From Phoronis australis (Eukaryota; Phoronida; Phoronidae): a stretch of 64,000 bases of DNA. The notes under the pieces were generated by a model, which had not been told where the DNA came from, did no database searches, and saw only the letters and a program-made list of their open reading frames with translations. Positions 10,301-33,002 of this stretch are shown here, in pieces. The stretch covers positions 72,240 to 136,239 of the forward strand of contig NMRA01000178.1 in assembly GCA_002633005.1 (NCBI GenBank). Direction: 5' to 3'. Numbering within the stretch: position 1 is the stretch's first letter; every line of letters begins with the position of its first letter. The translations under genes were made by a program, and so were the position numbers.

Positions 10301-12606
10301 ATTATGATAACTAACAAAAATGTAAGAGTTACAGTAGTTTGATGTTTACAGAGTGAGGCCAGAAACAATGATCTGCAGATTGCAATCTGTAGCTGCGGTG
10401 TGTTTCGGACACAACCTGCACATATGACAAATTCAAATTTGTACATGCCAATAGAAATAAAAAGTTGACAGGTGAGATTATACTGACACTCTTTTGCGTT
10501 TACACCTTTAGAGCATGAAGACACAGAAGCGGGAGAAGTTGATGAGACAGTAGCGGGTGAGTGGAATGAACAGCAGAAAATCACGTGCGTGACGAAAATG
10601 AGCCACAACACATCACGTGCATGTGTTGTCCTCCAGCAACTGTTTTCCTGTCACCAATCAGTCAAGCTAAAACTTCAACTAGGATACTTAAGGATTTGTT
10701 TGATCCTCCCCAGCACTCATAACCACGAGATGAGGAAGAAAGGCTGTAGAGCCCAGTGCAATCGTTGATATCAATACACCCTTTTCACTTTTTTATGGTA
10801 GAGGACAACTTTCCTGGTAAAAGCGTCACTGCTCTAATACTTTTGATGTCGTTATCACATCGACATAGGTCTATCAAATAACAAAGACAAGCAAAATGAT
10901 CAAGGGCAAATCGATATTTCACAGTAGTTCGGTTGCAAAAAAGTGACCACTTACCGTTATGACATTGGTCTCGACTTGTTCCTTTGTCAAATTGAACATG
11001 ATCTCAGGGCTTCGGAAGAACTAAAAGTTAATTATTGGTTGATAACTGACAATGTCATTTGAAGCGCCGAGCAAGGCCACGGTCACACATATAACGAACA
11101 GCAAACCCAGAAGCCACCTTGACTTCTCGCCTGAGTAATATAAGAAACAAATCAAGACCAATTTTATAGTGGTAAGTGGTTCAGATCAAAACTTCACTTC
11201 TCTGTTGAACGTGGGGTTTACAGTAGCCTTTACTGAGATAGTTTTACACACTTTACAGGTGCTGTTCAATCAGAGCCACATGGGCAGCCGGTTGGTAAAA
11301 CCGAAAAACTCACTCACGCAACTATAGCAATGACTCCACGGACTGGTCCAACGGAGAAGGTAAACTAACCATTTTAACGTTTTAACACGTAGTGTATTGC
11401 TTAACATTTTAGTCGTTGGCAGAAACGCTATAGCTAAGTTCTATCGTAAGTTCACGACGCATAGCATGACAAAGTCCAGTGAATGGGCCACTTTACGGAA
11501 TGGATAAGTTCTTACATGTTAATCAGGCTAGCAGTTCCATCTAATCAGGGTTCGAGAACAAGTTAACGCAACGATTGTTACGTTCCTTCCCAGACCGAAG
11601 TATCTTGAGTAATGCCAAACAATAGTCCGCCACCTTTAGCCTACTAACATTGGTTGCTGAGAAGGAACTTGCAATGGAGATCGACGATATGTGGGGAACG
11701 AACAAGAAATTAATGTAACATATAGCAGACTTGACGATCATCTGAAAATACAACTGAGTTTGTTTAATAGTATTTAATGTGAATTAATAACAAAACCTGG
11801 AGAAATGAGGACGAAAACACACGTGACTTACGGAAATGCCTCGTCGACATCCCAAGACATGTTTTCATTTCTAATGGTAAACCATCACTGGACGCAAAGA
11901 ATGCAAATTAAATGCAATCAAATTACATGGGCGGTGCACCATGGGGCCTGGGGAGGTTGCGCCGCCCATAGTCTAAGGGCGATGCACCAGAGGAGGATTG
12001 GGGGGCTTTAGCCTCCCACTTTTTAGTGTTGCGCCTCCCATGAACTACTAGGAGGTATCCTTTGAATCATCATATGAGCTATGAAATTATTCCCGTACAT
12101 CTAGTCGTGTCCATGAACAAAGGCAAAACAACTACATGTACCTGTGGTATGGCACAGCTGTTCAGCGGCATCTGTGAATGACACAGTAACTAAGGTGGGC
12201 GTGGCCTGACTGTATTTGTCGAAGCTATCCACTATTTGCATCGATGGTAATATCTCCAACAACTCACCCAGTTGCTTTGCAAGTAAATTCATTAGAGATT
12301 TTTAACGCAATTACTCGAATAACTGTTCAGAGTGAAACGTTATCAAATATCTTGTTCCCATAGTTGGTCATCACACCGGCGCCAAACCAAGGTCACCCAA
12401 TGGAATGTGACGTTAAAGTCAGCTGGAGAATAGAAAGCTTTCGAAAGGTCTTCGATTGTTTGGCAATATGTTCTGGTGCCACTGCCAAGGTGCCGGGATG
12501 TCAAAGTGAAGCTGAAGCCGTGGAACACGCCATGAAAAAAATAACACCTTTACTCCTTGGGTCAGGGGTTAACGTTCAGTACGGAGACAAAACGTGGACG
12601 ACTTAA
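7384..12606 (+). CDS. Death effector domain protein with an unassigned C-terminal domain (spliced, 224 residues)
   Basis: Five coding exons join in frame: 7384-7493, 9621-9796, 10512-10556, 11259-11359 and 12364-12606, with GT donors and AG acceptors throughout. A 5' UTR acceptor lies at 7366. Residues about 7-90 match a death effector domain: helix 1 resembles YQI.ELIEDEV, followed by EDFERLK, then IRDLLRQF and IIGLGNYDKLINLL, close to the layout of the second DED of caspase-8. The usual RxDL in the last helix reads RLNKL. DEDs are known to assemble FADD/caspase-8-type signalling complexes. Residues about 96-144 form a Ser/Thr/Pro/acidic linker, and residues 145-224 a domain I do not recognise. 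There is no caspase catalytic domain, so an adaptor or inhibitor role is inferred. It is convergent with cytidine deaminase copy A. The choice of the 9621 acceptor rests on frame; 9637 would break the frame. Confidence 0.72.
7837..7887 (-). repeat. tRNA-derived SINE fragment inside the MITE
   Basis: On the minus strand it reads as a degenerate tRNA left half plus a box B (gagttcgagtc), the reverse of the better copy at 33464-33531. It is truncated by the gap. Confidence 0.5.
7888..8345. other. Assembly gap (458 N)
   Basis: A run of N followed by a poly-C tract. Any open reading frame drawn across it is meaningless. Confidence 0.99.
11929..12046 (+). mobile_element. Small MITE inserted in the DED gene's last intron
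   Basis: About 118 bp from tgggcggtgcaccatgggg to gttgcgcctcccatga are present here but absent at the paralogous position near 800-815, where caatcaaactac runs on directly into the following intron sequence. An empty site in the duplicate supports insertion after the duplication. Related sequence occurs at 27050-27200. Confidence 0.65.
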
Positions 12607-13287
12607 GAACACCTAGTTGACAGTATTAGTCTCTGCATAAGAAGTTTGTATATTTTCAAGATGATCATATTGTCCAAAGTGTTGATTGTCTGCCTCCTGT
12701 TTACAAGGTCTTGGGTTCAAACCCCACTGGACCCCACTGCTAGACCCTTGAATCATGTCTCTAGCCGTCCTCAGCTCGCTTTTAATATATATGTTGTATC
12801 ATGAAGACAGTATGTCAGGTGTTTCGTACAATGAGGGGTCTGCGTATGTCTGATGCAATGTCCATCAGATAACCTGTGCTATTTTTTAACATTTTTTATT
12901 TCATAGAAAACAAAATAGAAATTAACATAAAAGAAAAAAATTAACTGCTTAACTTTTTGTGGTATTCAAAGTCCCGAAAAAAAAGTTTTTACTTACACGG
13001 GCGAAGGAAAATTAGCAAACCTTAAGTCGTTAAACCTAATCTGTTTTCATTACTTTAATTAGAGGTTGTTTTCCAGTAACTTGACGAAAAGGTCACGTCT
13101 TGCCAGGATGCATTTGTTTACGCAGGTGTAACAGAGAAACTAATTCGGTGACTCCCATATTTTTGAAAATGCGTAGGTTCTAAGGACGAAAACACAAACA
13201 CTGATTTTTTGTAAAATATACGTTAAATGAAAGCTGTGCGAACAACCTTAATTACAATCACAAATAAGAACAATAAAAATTACGTCC

Positions 13288-13293
13288 TTTATT
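13288..13293 (-). terminator. Polyadenylation signal of cytidine deaminase copy A
   Basis: AATAAA on the minus strand, 77 nt beyond the stop codon at 13370-13372, a normal distance for a 3' end. Confidence 0.5.
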
Positions 13294-13369
13294 GACCAAT
13301 TCGGACCCGGCCATACAGTTTCGTCTGCTTGTGTGGAAAAGTCTCGTGCATCTGATCTCGGCCAGGGAA

Positions 13370-16190
<2,821 letters not shown>

Positions 16191-16394
16191 CTGAAATAGG
16201 GGAATAGTTTCAATCAGTTATCGAGCTCAGTCATGGAATACCAAAATAAAGAATGAGAAGAGCTACGACACAGTACATGATTTAATGTTTTTTTCCTATA
16301 AACATCTCAAAACGGCCAATGGGAATAATGAAAGTTATAACGTGACACCGTGACGCTAATCCTATCGAGGAGAGGCGGTTTCGGGGGGGTGTAA

Positions 16395-16432
16395 CTTTGA
16401 CTGATTGATTGATTGATTGATTGACTGATTTA
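16395..16432 (+). repeat. (GATT)n microsatellite
   Basis: Simple run gactgattgattgattgatt with one interruption. A short (AAAT)n tract follows at about 16718-16738. Confidence 0.9.
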
Positions 16433-16739
16433 CTTAAAACAACGACGGTACACAAAATAATGCAATACGTAATAAAACTGTAGAACATGCTAAGACATAC
16501 ATTAAGACAGATAACACCAATGTAAAAGTAAAACGTAAATTAAGAAGGACAATTTTTGTAAATATGGCACGAAAACGTTAAAATTCAACAATAAATAGAT
16601 GCATCGATATAAATTAATATAGTTACGAATAAATTCATATGTGAATACATGTATAAATAGTTATACAAATAAAACTTTATAAGTACAAACATAACTAATT
16701 AGTTGAGTGAACAAATACCTAAATAAATAAATAAATAAG

Positions 16740-17960
16740 TACAGATAAGGTAAATAGAGAATACTGAACAGCAGTCAAATGATGGATTTAAAAATATAAA
16801 AAGATGCCTGATTCCTCACTTTCGAGTTTACGATGTAAAATTTTTTGCACGTGGTATTGGAGTTCGAAGAAGATTCTATTTCTGGTAAGTTATTTGGTAG
16901 AATGTTCCGTTGTTTGACACTGGTGTGCAAAAGGAGCAGAGCTGGCAATTTTTTTTTTCACAAGTGCAACTGAAGAAGATGAACCATTGTAGGTATTATA
17001 GCTACGGGATCTACGGATAGCAATGGAACCAAGGTATGAGGGACAAGCATTGTAAAAGATATTGTGTATCAGACGTGATTTCAAAAGATCAACTTTGTAT
17101 TCGCCAGGTGGTGTCTTTACATTGGAAAACTCTTCCGAACCACTTACACTATATGGTGGCTTAAAGATAAGTCGACTTAGTAGCAGCGTTGTGTTGTGGA
17201 CTGTCTCGGTCCGTCAATGAGATGGTTGTATTCAGTAACTAAGTGTGGAACACTCAATTACACTAGTAAAGCAACTGGCAGTAGCAAGATGAGGACTGTC
17301 TTTATTAGACAAGTGAACCGATTTATATACAAGTTACAAATATGTAGGTTGCATGCACTAAACTTTATGATTCAATATCCTACAGGAAAATAACAGGAAG
17401 CAACTATAAGAACTTTCAGAACAATCATCTGAACTACTCTGTTGTGTTTGCCATATATGGTAATGGTCAGCTGTCTTTAGGCAATGTTTCTGTGAATGAC
17501 CATTACGCAATCTTGTTTATTACAGAGATCATCAAAACATGTGTAAATGCACCGCATGGGTTGGTCGCTGACTCAGCCCACAGCCAAAACAAGTTTCTAT
17601 AAACACAAACAATTAGCTAGCAAAGAAATAATATCAATAAGTAATAACACTATCAAACTAACTAATTATATATGTATCATGAATGTCACAGATTTCATGA
17701 CAGGAAAACTCTTCCGAACCACTTACACTATATGGTGGCTTAAAGATAAGTCGGGCGAATTCATTTTGACATCCGCTCAATATTTTTTTATTTAGTTCGG
17801 CAAAGCCCAAGCAAGGAAAGAAAAAGATTGGGCAAAAATAAATTATCAAAAATACTCGTTTGTGGGTTTTCTTGCTAGAGTTATTCAATGTTCAGGTCAT
17901 TTTTTCTCCATAATGGAATAATTTCACGTGAGCCTGTGCGTAAAAATAAAATAGATATTT
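16740..17960 (-). mobile_element. LINE-like 3' remnant, third copy, with a 528-bp interruption
   Basis: Pieces match 2170-2900 on the same strand (cctgattcctcactttc, ggtattgg.gtt.ga.gaagattct, gataaaagatat..tatcaga). The minus strand at 16890-17084 keeps about 60 open codons (YLGSIAIRRSRSY). A perfect 51-bp direct repeat (17124-17174 and 17703-17753) brackets sequence with no counterpart in the other copies. Confidence 0.4.
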
Positions 17961-18000
17961 AATACATATTTTTATTGAAACACGAAACGTAAATTAGAGT

Positions 18001-18066
18001 TAGACACATTTTCCCTCCCCTCCCCTCCCACCTCCCCCGTCCCCTCCCCCCCCCTCCCCCCCCTTC
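18001..18066 (+). repeat. Pyrimidine-only tract
   Basis: A C/T run rich in ccctcccc, with mirror-repeat character. A shorter one lies at about 2950-2980 in the related block. Confidence 0.9.
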
Positions 18067-18069
18067 TTT

Positions 18070-20495
18070 TAAGTGCGATCACAACATTCGCTTTTAGCTA
18101 CAAGTCGACTCTGGAGAATTATCTTGCTCCGCACAGTCGTTGCCGCGTTAGATATTACGCGTCTGGACCCCTACGCAGGAGCTGTATATTGCGGGCACGC
18201 TTCGCTTGAATTTGTCAGGCTACGACAGTTGACAGGAATGGCGGCAAGTGAGATCACTGTGTGGTAGTTGCTTAGCGATGGGAGAGGGCAGGGGGCAGCT
18301 GCCCAGAGCACCATCAGTGAACGGGCCCTTGTGCGCTGGCAGACTTCAAATACACAAAGTTTTTCTTTCGTGAAGAGTGAATATCACTTGAGCGCACCCT
18401 CCCCAGTCGACAGTTTCGTCCTTCCCCCGGTCCTCACAGTCTTTCACTCCACTAGTTGTCCCGAGATCAGACATGTCTCGCTCGTTAGTTAAGCTTATAT
18501 TAACTCAACGTGCGCTAGATCCTCTACAATCAAACATCCTTGTCCGCGCTCGGTTCGGTCCTTTCCCGCGGACATATTAGATTTCATTGGTTAAATATAT
18601 TTCCGTGAGCATATGGGCTCGTACTTCTCATCTGACCCTTGTGTGCTCCACTTAGATCATTCCTCAGTGATGTTATTTCATCATACCCATGACGTCACAT
18701 CCTGGCCCTCCCATTGGCGTCTGTGTCACTGCTCCAGGCGAATGACACGACCATTCAGTATTTCAATTAGCTGTGTTTTTTCTTACCTTAGTATTGCTCC
18801 GTCTTGGATAAACGTCAGTTTTTAGCGTCACTTACATAGCTGTTAAAGCCGGTAAAAATCATTTTTTTTGTATTCATTTAACCTGCTGAACAACCTCTAC
18901 TACCAAACAATCTTTTACCTTTTTTTGTACTGAGCTTTGAAAATTGCTTTGACTTCCCCATTTTTATTCATTACACCATAGGTAGTGGATTTCCTATATG
19001 CTTCATTTAACGTGAAAATAACCGACCATTTTAGGCAACCGTCCTTTTTATCTCAGGAAACGAAGCTTCGCTGACGCACAGACTTTGTTCATTTTGGGAC
19101 GGTAGAACATAAATTTCATTGCTCGCGGAGTGGCAAATCCCGCTCCCGCACATTATCCCCTACTCACTCAGTCACTTCGTGGACGAACTCGTCGACCGAG
19201 CAGCTGGATTGACTGTGTCCGATTTTCCTCACTAAATTATGAAATCAAATAGAAATAAACATTCTCCAACTACATACTGTGAATGTCACCCATTTTATTA
19301 ATTTTTATTGCAGAAATCAACGATACTTCTTGAATACTCGTATTCAGTGGATCATGGCATACGAGAACAACTGATAGTTGATGATTTTTTATTGACACAT
19401 GAAAGGTAAATAGCCGTGATATGATTCTGTTTAAGACGAAGATAGAAAACCGGCGGTAACGTAGATTTTCACGGCCTTTTGCTAGTAGAGTTTGTATCAG
19501 GCCATGCAAATTGCCCTCTAGAAGGAGCGAACGGCGTCCGAGGGTACAGATTAGCTTTCGTGGGCAGAAAATAGTGAGCGGGAACAGAATCGTCCACCAG
19601 CAAGCAAAGAAATAAATTATGTTCGCGTACGGGAAGTGGTCCGGGAGGGGGTTATGCGTCCGAGAAAGGGAGATAACCTGCGAGAGATGATTTTCTGTGC
19701 GGCAATCCCGAGCACCACAGAAGTCTAGCTACCTTGCATTAAATGTCTGTTGAGGGGTCATTTGCAGCACATAATTCTCTGATCACTTTTAGTGACTGGG
19801 GCTATATTTCTCATTTTCGCTATAAGGCTTTTTATAAACATACTGAAGAACAAGCAAGCCACTTCATATGCAGATTCACACAATTGTAACCTTTTCCGTT
19901 CACATCACTAAGAGGCCTTTTAGGCATGCGCTATACCAGTCGGTTCCTACATTTCCGCTCAGCGTACATTTTATTATTAAAATATCATACAATACACATA
20001 TATGTACATAACTTAGTGATACACCGGTATTTGATCACGTGATGATGAGGTTATGTTATTGTTCATGAACGATTTTCAACACCAAACATCAGCTAACACA
20101 ATACATATAACACAACTACAAATAATAATTTTAAAATGAAATTGTTTCAAACCAACAGAAAATATACTTCAAACTAAAGGTTAAAATGCGTTCAAAATAG
20201 CAAAAAAGCAAATAAATAAAACCCATCACAAAATTAATGCATTTACAACACATTTTTGCAACTATGCATGGTAAACATCTTAAAGGTCTCAGTAAAACCA
20301 AGTTGTGGATTGAGGTAAAACTGTGTTTCAGTTCATACACTAGTTTGTGTAAAAAGGGTCCATAAAGTACCTTAAAATAGGTTGAGATCCTGAGTTATAA
20401 GACATCCTCCACTGCTTGTCTCATAATTTACCAAATGCCCCATCATTTCAACTTCAAAAAATAGTCATCTTTTCTGACTAGAGCTCAACAAATAA
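18070..20495. other. Intergenic stretch, no supported gene
   Basis: A block at about 18130-18280 (cagtcgttgcc.c.ttagatatta) is shared with 4140-4205, and a weaker resemblance exists to 31060-31130 upstream of cytidine deaminase B. It might hold the missing first exon of copy A, but I could not identify a start codon with a matching donor. Otherwise AT-rich and featureless to me. Confidence 0.35.
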
Positions 20496-22481
20496 AACTT
20501 TAATAGGATAAAACCTGGAAAAGAACTTACAATATCATTTCCAATACAGTCAAAAATGTTTCATACCTAGATGTCGCAGGTGCTTGCATTGCGGTATTAA
20601 ATTGTTTTGGTAAAACATAACTCGTGAAAACCTACCAGTTGCTCTTCGTGACCTCTTCCAATTTGTGACATAATATTAAGAAATCAATGCCTCCACAACA
20701 AATGTAAAATCCCCGCCACCACTTTTCTACTTAAGTGACAAGTCACAACTTTCCAAACTCCAAGTTCTCACAAACTAATATTATTCGTTGCCTAGAAACA
20801 GCAACAGTGACAGTACAATCTATGTTCGCAAAACTGGATTCCCATAATTAGCATATAAGATGGGACAAATCAATGAGGACCCGGGGGTCTAATCTTGGTA
20901 CTGAAATCAAACTCAAAATCATTTTTACATTCTGTTTTAATTTGTGGGAGCTCAAGGTAGGTGTCCATTATTCTGTGCACGGGGATCCTGTGATTTACCT
21001 GGACGACTGTCTAATCCTAACTGGACTTTAATATAAATGCTCTACGTTTGAGCATGGACTCGAAATTTCAAGTTTTTACTCACAATCTCAAGATCATAGA
21101 AATCATTAAGTGCAAGCTTGGACTAGACATAAACCATCAAAAACAATAAAATACTCGAGCACACGACGGACACTTACCTTGAATTTCTAGCAGCCCTAAG
21201 ATGTCAAATATAGTTTCAAGTTCACACCGGCTCAGAATTATAAGTTAAATCACAGATTCTTAATGTGCAAAACTGTCACAAAATATCACCATGCAAAATA
21301 AAGTTGGAAATAAACTAGTGTTTCCTCACAGTAAAAAGCTTTAAAGAGGTCAATGTTTAGGAATCCACTGTTTGTATATCGTCACTAATCTTCTGTTGTA
21401 CTGTTTTCACGTTGTTGTTGCCTGACATAATCTTTTCTTCCTGAAGACTGTCTGGAGTGAAGGCCAGGGGCAATAACTCCGAAACTTTCATCTTGTGAAA
21501 TGAGTGGTCAGGTCTTGTCATGTACACCATCCAGTCAACACCAAACTGCAATATATAAATATACAAGGCAATGAACACCTAAAGAGGCGCAAAGGCTATA
21601 CTAACTGCCAGAACAATTGAGACTATTGTCGACCACTTGTAATCCAAACTAGGCCCTAAAGAATCAGGAAATGAACTTAAAGTGGAGCTTATATGCTGTG
21701 ATTGCTTGGAAAAATTAGTAAGAAACAAAACATACATGCATAGCCATGATGTGAATATGAAGTAGGTTCGATAATTGCCTAATATTTTTAAGAACAAGTT
21801 TTTTGTGTCGGAAATTATCCGCTCCGCCGCAAATCACTCAACGCTGGTTCCTAGCTCAACGGTATACAGTAAGTATCGCGACGTGGTGCTGGGGAAAAAC
21901 AGTGCATGATGCGGGTTACGTGCCCTGTAAAACATATCTATGGATGTTGTGAGGAGTGGGTGGGATTATATGCATTTGTACAAGCCTATGTGCGGCTTGT
22001 TTGGTGTAGACATTTCCATGGTACATGTGCGTGAATGGTCAAAACTAAAACCAGCAAGCGATCTTCTATTTTTGGTTATGGTGACGGGCACAGTCACATG
22101 GAATTTTGTTTTTGTTTTGTTTTGTTTTGTTTTTTAAAAGTTTTATCTCATGCATCAAGATTTATTATCTTAACTACATGTTTTAACATTTGGTTTAAGT
22201 TTTTTAATTGTATTATGTCCTATTACCAGTATGGTATTGTGTAGTATTTGTTGTATTATATCATTGTATCATGTTCTATTGCATGTATTGTATTGTGCAG
22301 TATTACAAATGTTGTGCTTCCTACTATACTCATGACGTCATCCTGGAAAGAAGTGTTATCGCTGAAGAGTTCACCTCATGTTAAAAATAACAATAAATAA
22401 ATAGAAATAAAAATAAAACAAAATACATGACAACGTAAGTGCATGAGAAGCTGCTCTTACCAAAAAATAACTCCAGGCTGA
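20496..22481. repeat. Tandem duplication, unit 1
   Basis: Highly similar to 22483-25275, in the same orientation, including the last exon of cytidine deaminase B. Unit 1 lacks about 740 bp present in unit 2 (23877-24615) and also about 60 bp near 24735-24795. A single N at 22482 marks the junction, so an allelic misassembly is possible. Confidence 0.9.
21357..21545 (-). CDS. Cytidine deaminase B terminal exon, distal duplicate
   Basis: Encodes 62 residues, FGVDWMVYMTRPD to the end ..IQTVDS, then TAA, after an acceptor reading atattgcag. It is identical in protein sequence to 23331-23519. Either copy could be joined to the exon at 26050-26107; the nearer one (23331-23519) is the simpler choice, which would make this an unused or alternative terminal exon. 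Confidence 0.75.
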   Translation of the reverse strand, partial: FGVDWMVYMTRPDHSFHKMKVSELLPLAFTPDSLQEEKIMSGNNNVKTVQQKISDDIQTVDS

Positions 22482-23330
22482 NAACTTTAATAGGCTAAAA
22501 CCTGGATAAGAACTTACAATATCATTTCCAATACAGTCAAAAATGTTTCATACCTAGATGTCGCAGGTGCTTGCATTGGATATTAAATTGTTTTGGTAAA
22601 ACATAACTTGTGAAAACCTACCAGTAGCTCTTCGTGATCTCTCTTAATTTGTGACTTAATATTAAGAAATCAATGCCTCCACAACAAATGTAAAATCCCC
22701 GCCACCACTTTTCTACTTAAGTGATAAGTCACAACTTTCCAAACTCCAAGTTCTCACAAACTAATATTATTCGTTGCCTAGAAACAGCAACAGTGACAGT
22801 ACAATCTATGGATTCCCATAATTAGCATATAAGATGGGACAGATCAATGAGGTCCCGAGGGTCTAATCTTGGTACTGAAATCAAACTCAAAATCATTTTT
22901 TACATTCTGTTTTAATTTGTGGGAGCTCAAGGTAGGTGTCCATTATTCTGTGCATGGGGATCCTATGATTTACCTGGAAGACTGTCTAATCCTAACTGGA
23001 CCTTAATATAAATGCTCTACGTTTGAGCCTGGACTCGAAATTTCAAGTTTTTACTCAAAATCTCAAGATCATAGAAGTCAATAAGTGCAAGCTTGGACTT
23101 GACGTAAACGAGCAAAAACAATAAAATACTCGAGCACACGACGGACACTTACCTTGAATTTCCAGCAGCCCTAAGATGTCAAATATATTTTCAAGTTCAC
23201 ACCAGCTCAGAATTATAAGTTAAATCACAGATTCTTAATGCGCAAAATTATAACAAAACATCACCATGAAAATAAAGTTGGAAATAAACTAGTGTTTCCT
23301 TACAGTAAAAAGCTTTAAAGAGGTCAATGT

Positions 23331-30851
<7,521 letters not shown>

Positions 30852-30904
30852 TGATTTATCTTCTAGTTGCCTTCTCAATCCAACGGCAGCGAACACTTCG
30901 TAAT

Positions 30905-30942
30905 GTTTTGATCGACGTCAGTGTTTACGATATATAGTGGCC
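30905..30942 (-). promoter_or_regulatory. Candidate core promoter of cytidine deaminase B
   Basis: On the minus strand CTATATATCG (30930-30939) lies about 80 nt upstream of the start codon at 30849-30851, and a CRE-like TGACGTCG follows at about 30913-30920. Spacing fits a TATA promoter with a short 5' UTR, but no transcript evidence is available. Confidence 0.4.
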
Positions 30943-31219
30943 TACTTCATGACGCAATACACGTTCTGGCGAATAAACTAGACTGATTTCGGACACGCCT
31001 ACTTCTTCTGAATATTGTCCAATCAATGTGGAGCAATGTTTGTTTACGGTCTCTGGCTTACCGGGTGATCACGGGATTAGCAGCTTCAGAGACTGCACTG
31101 GTTGGCCATGGCTCAGCTGTGAGCTTTGTGCTGCAAGCTGCCTTTACCACAGCGCCTACTAGAGCACTTATCCGCGGGCCCCACAACTGCAGGAGACCAC
31201 GCCGATCCATGTTATCGTA

Positions 31220-33000
31220 AAAAGTCAAATGATGAAAATCTTACGGGCTCAGTGCAATTGTCTCACCCTGTAAAATATTCTTTACCTGCCGCATGAATGG
31301 AGTATTCAGACAATTTATTGTAGTCTAGTGCATGCGGGTAGTTCGTTTCAACCGGGTATTTTGAACTGCACACCGAATTCATTAATGAGCAAAACAGCAA
31401 AACAGTAAGATAAAAGAAAATCCATGTGTGATTGCACAAAACGAGGGACCACGCACTGAGATTCCTAACTTTGTCGTCACTCAGTGTTGTTAGAAAAACC
31501 TAGGGTGCAGTGTACCGGCACTTTAAAAGTTACGTCGATCAAAATGTCTTCAAATGCTCTTCACATATCACGGGAATAGTGGAATACTTTGATAAAGCCA
31601 AATTTTGTAACGGTATAAAAGTATGAATGTTTCCGACAAGTGACTCCTTGAGATTCAGTTTGTTCGCCGCAATGACGGTGGGGGGGGGGGNAATGCGTCA
31701 CGATTTTGGGGGGAGTGACACGTGCAAAGGCGCTTTTTTGGCGGCACCAAAACACATTTTTGGGTGCGTCATATAGCGCTTGTCGGCGCATAAATCCAAG
31801 ACGTTAGGCACCCGCGCTGTGGAATGAGTACCGGGATCCCGATTTCAATGATCCGCTAGTCGGTTTACAGAAGTGACGTTTGAGTTCGACAGCGATAGCC
31901 TTAGGAAAGAAAGTTGGCAAGCCAATGTTTACGTAGTCGAACTCTCTTGTGTTCATCTGATAAGCTCACGTAACCCAGCAATTTCGTTGTAGGGCCTACA
32001 CAGCGCGCCTGATGATAACCGATACTTAAAATACTATTTCCAAACGGCGTTGAACAAATGTTGTGACAAAGATGTGATTTGTATCACCAAAAAACTTCGA
32101 ACGGAGAAAAACGGTTGAATTTCACAGAAATTAGACTTAACTTTCACCCGTTGATTTCTTTGTGGGACTGTAAGCTCTAACTCGCTTACTGGTCACTCTT
32201 ACTGGTCACTCTTACTGGTCACTCAGATCGTGATGTTCAAGACTGAACGAACCAAGAAATGATTTAATTGTGCAATCGCTACACGTGCGTAGAAATTTAC
32301 AATTTTCAAAATGCCGACTATGTGAAAATATTTTTGAAATATGTTCACAAAAGGATACTCCAGCAAGAGGTTCGATCGCTGTCAAGCCTAAGTGCACAGA
32401 CGTGACCAGGATAGGCTAATTTGTGTTGTTTAAAAGGAATCAGTGATGTCTCCAACGTTCACATTTTCTCACTTAACAGTTAAGTAACTATAAATAAGCA
32501 CCTCAAGTTATTATGGCCTCGTCACTATAGCTTAGGCTCCGAGAAACCAAAGACAGGCAAGTTAGAACTAATTAGACTAACAAGGAGAAACAGCTAAACA
32601 GCAGAATCGATGAGACAGACTGAATATCACAGTGGAAAATATTTTCAACATCCCAAGGTTGGATGGCACTTTACATAAAACGTATTTCAGGACGTACAAG
32701 AAGTCAGGAAGTATACCACTATTGTCAATAAAGCAATTTTGACTGGTTTTAGAAAATCTATAAATTGATTAAAAGGATACTAAACCCTGTTTTGATGATT
32801 TTAACCAATCCTCGTTCTGTCACCTGCTAATGCATCATTGGCGTCAATCTTGGAAGACAAAAGCAGGGATCAACAAAAAACTTATACTCCCTGTCACTGA
32901 TTTGATATTGTGGTTTTTTGGTGGATAGTCTTTCTCCACAGTTGCCATTCAATTCGATAAAAGCGCAACGGGCCATGCTTGCTCGCATTGCAGGCTTAGA
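31220..33000. other. Intergenic, no supported gene
   Basis: It holds a poly-G run ending in a single N (31691), a 15-bp tandem repeat (actggtcactcttactggtc, three units, about 32188-32224), and otherwise unremarkable AT-rich sequence. Confidence 0.45.
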
Positions 33001-33002
33001 AC

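Noticed and set aside
12101-12292. Minus-strand open frame with a donor-like end (LAKQLGELLEIL...), looking like an exon
   Set aside because: The paralogous sequence at about 920-1060 has a 1-bp indel and a stop in this frame, so the frame is not conserved. It lies in the last intron of the plus-strand DED gene.
12343-12528. Minus-strand open frame opposite the DED gene's last exon, also open at 1108-1293
   Set aside because: It is open only because the plus-strand frame is conserved between the copies. It has no splice context or recognisable domain.
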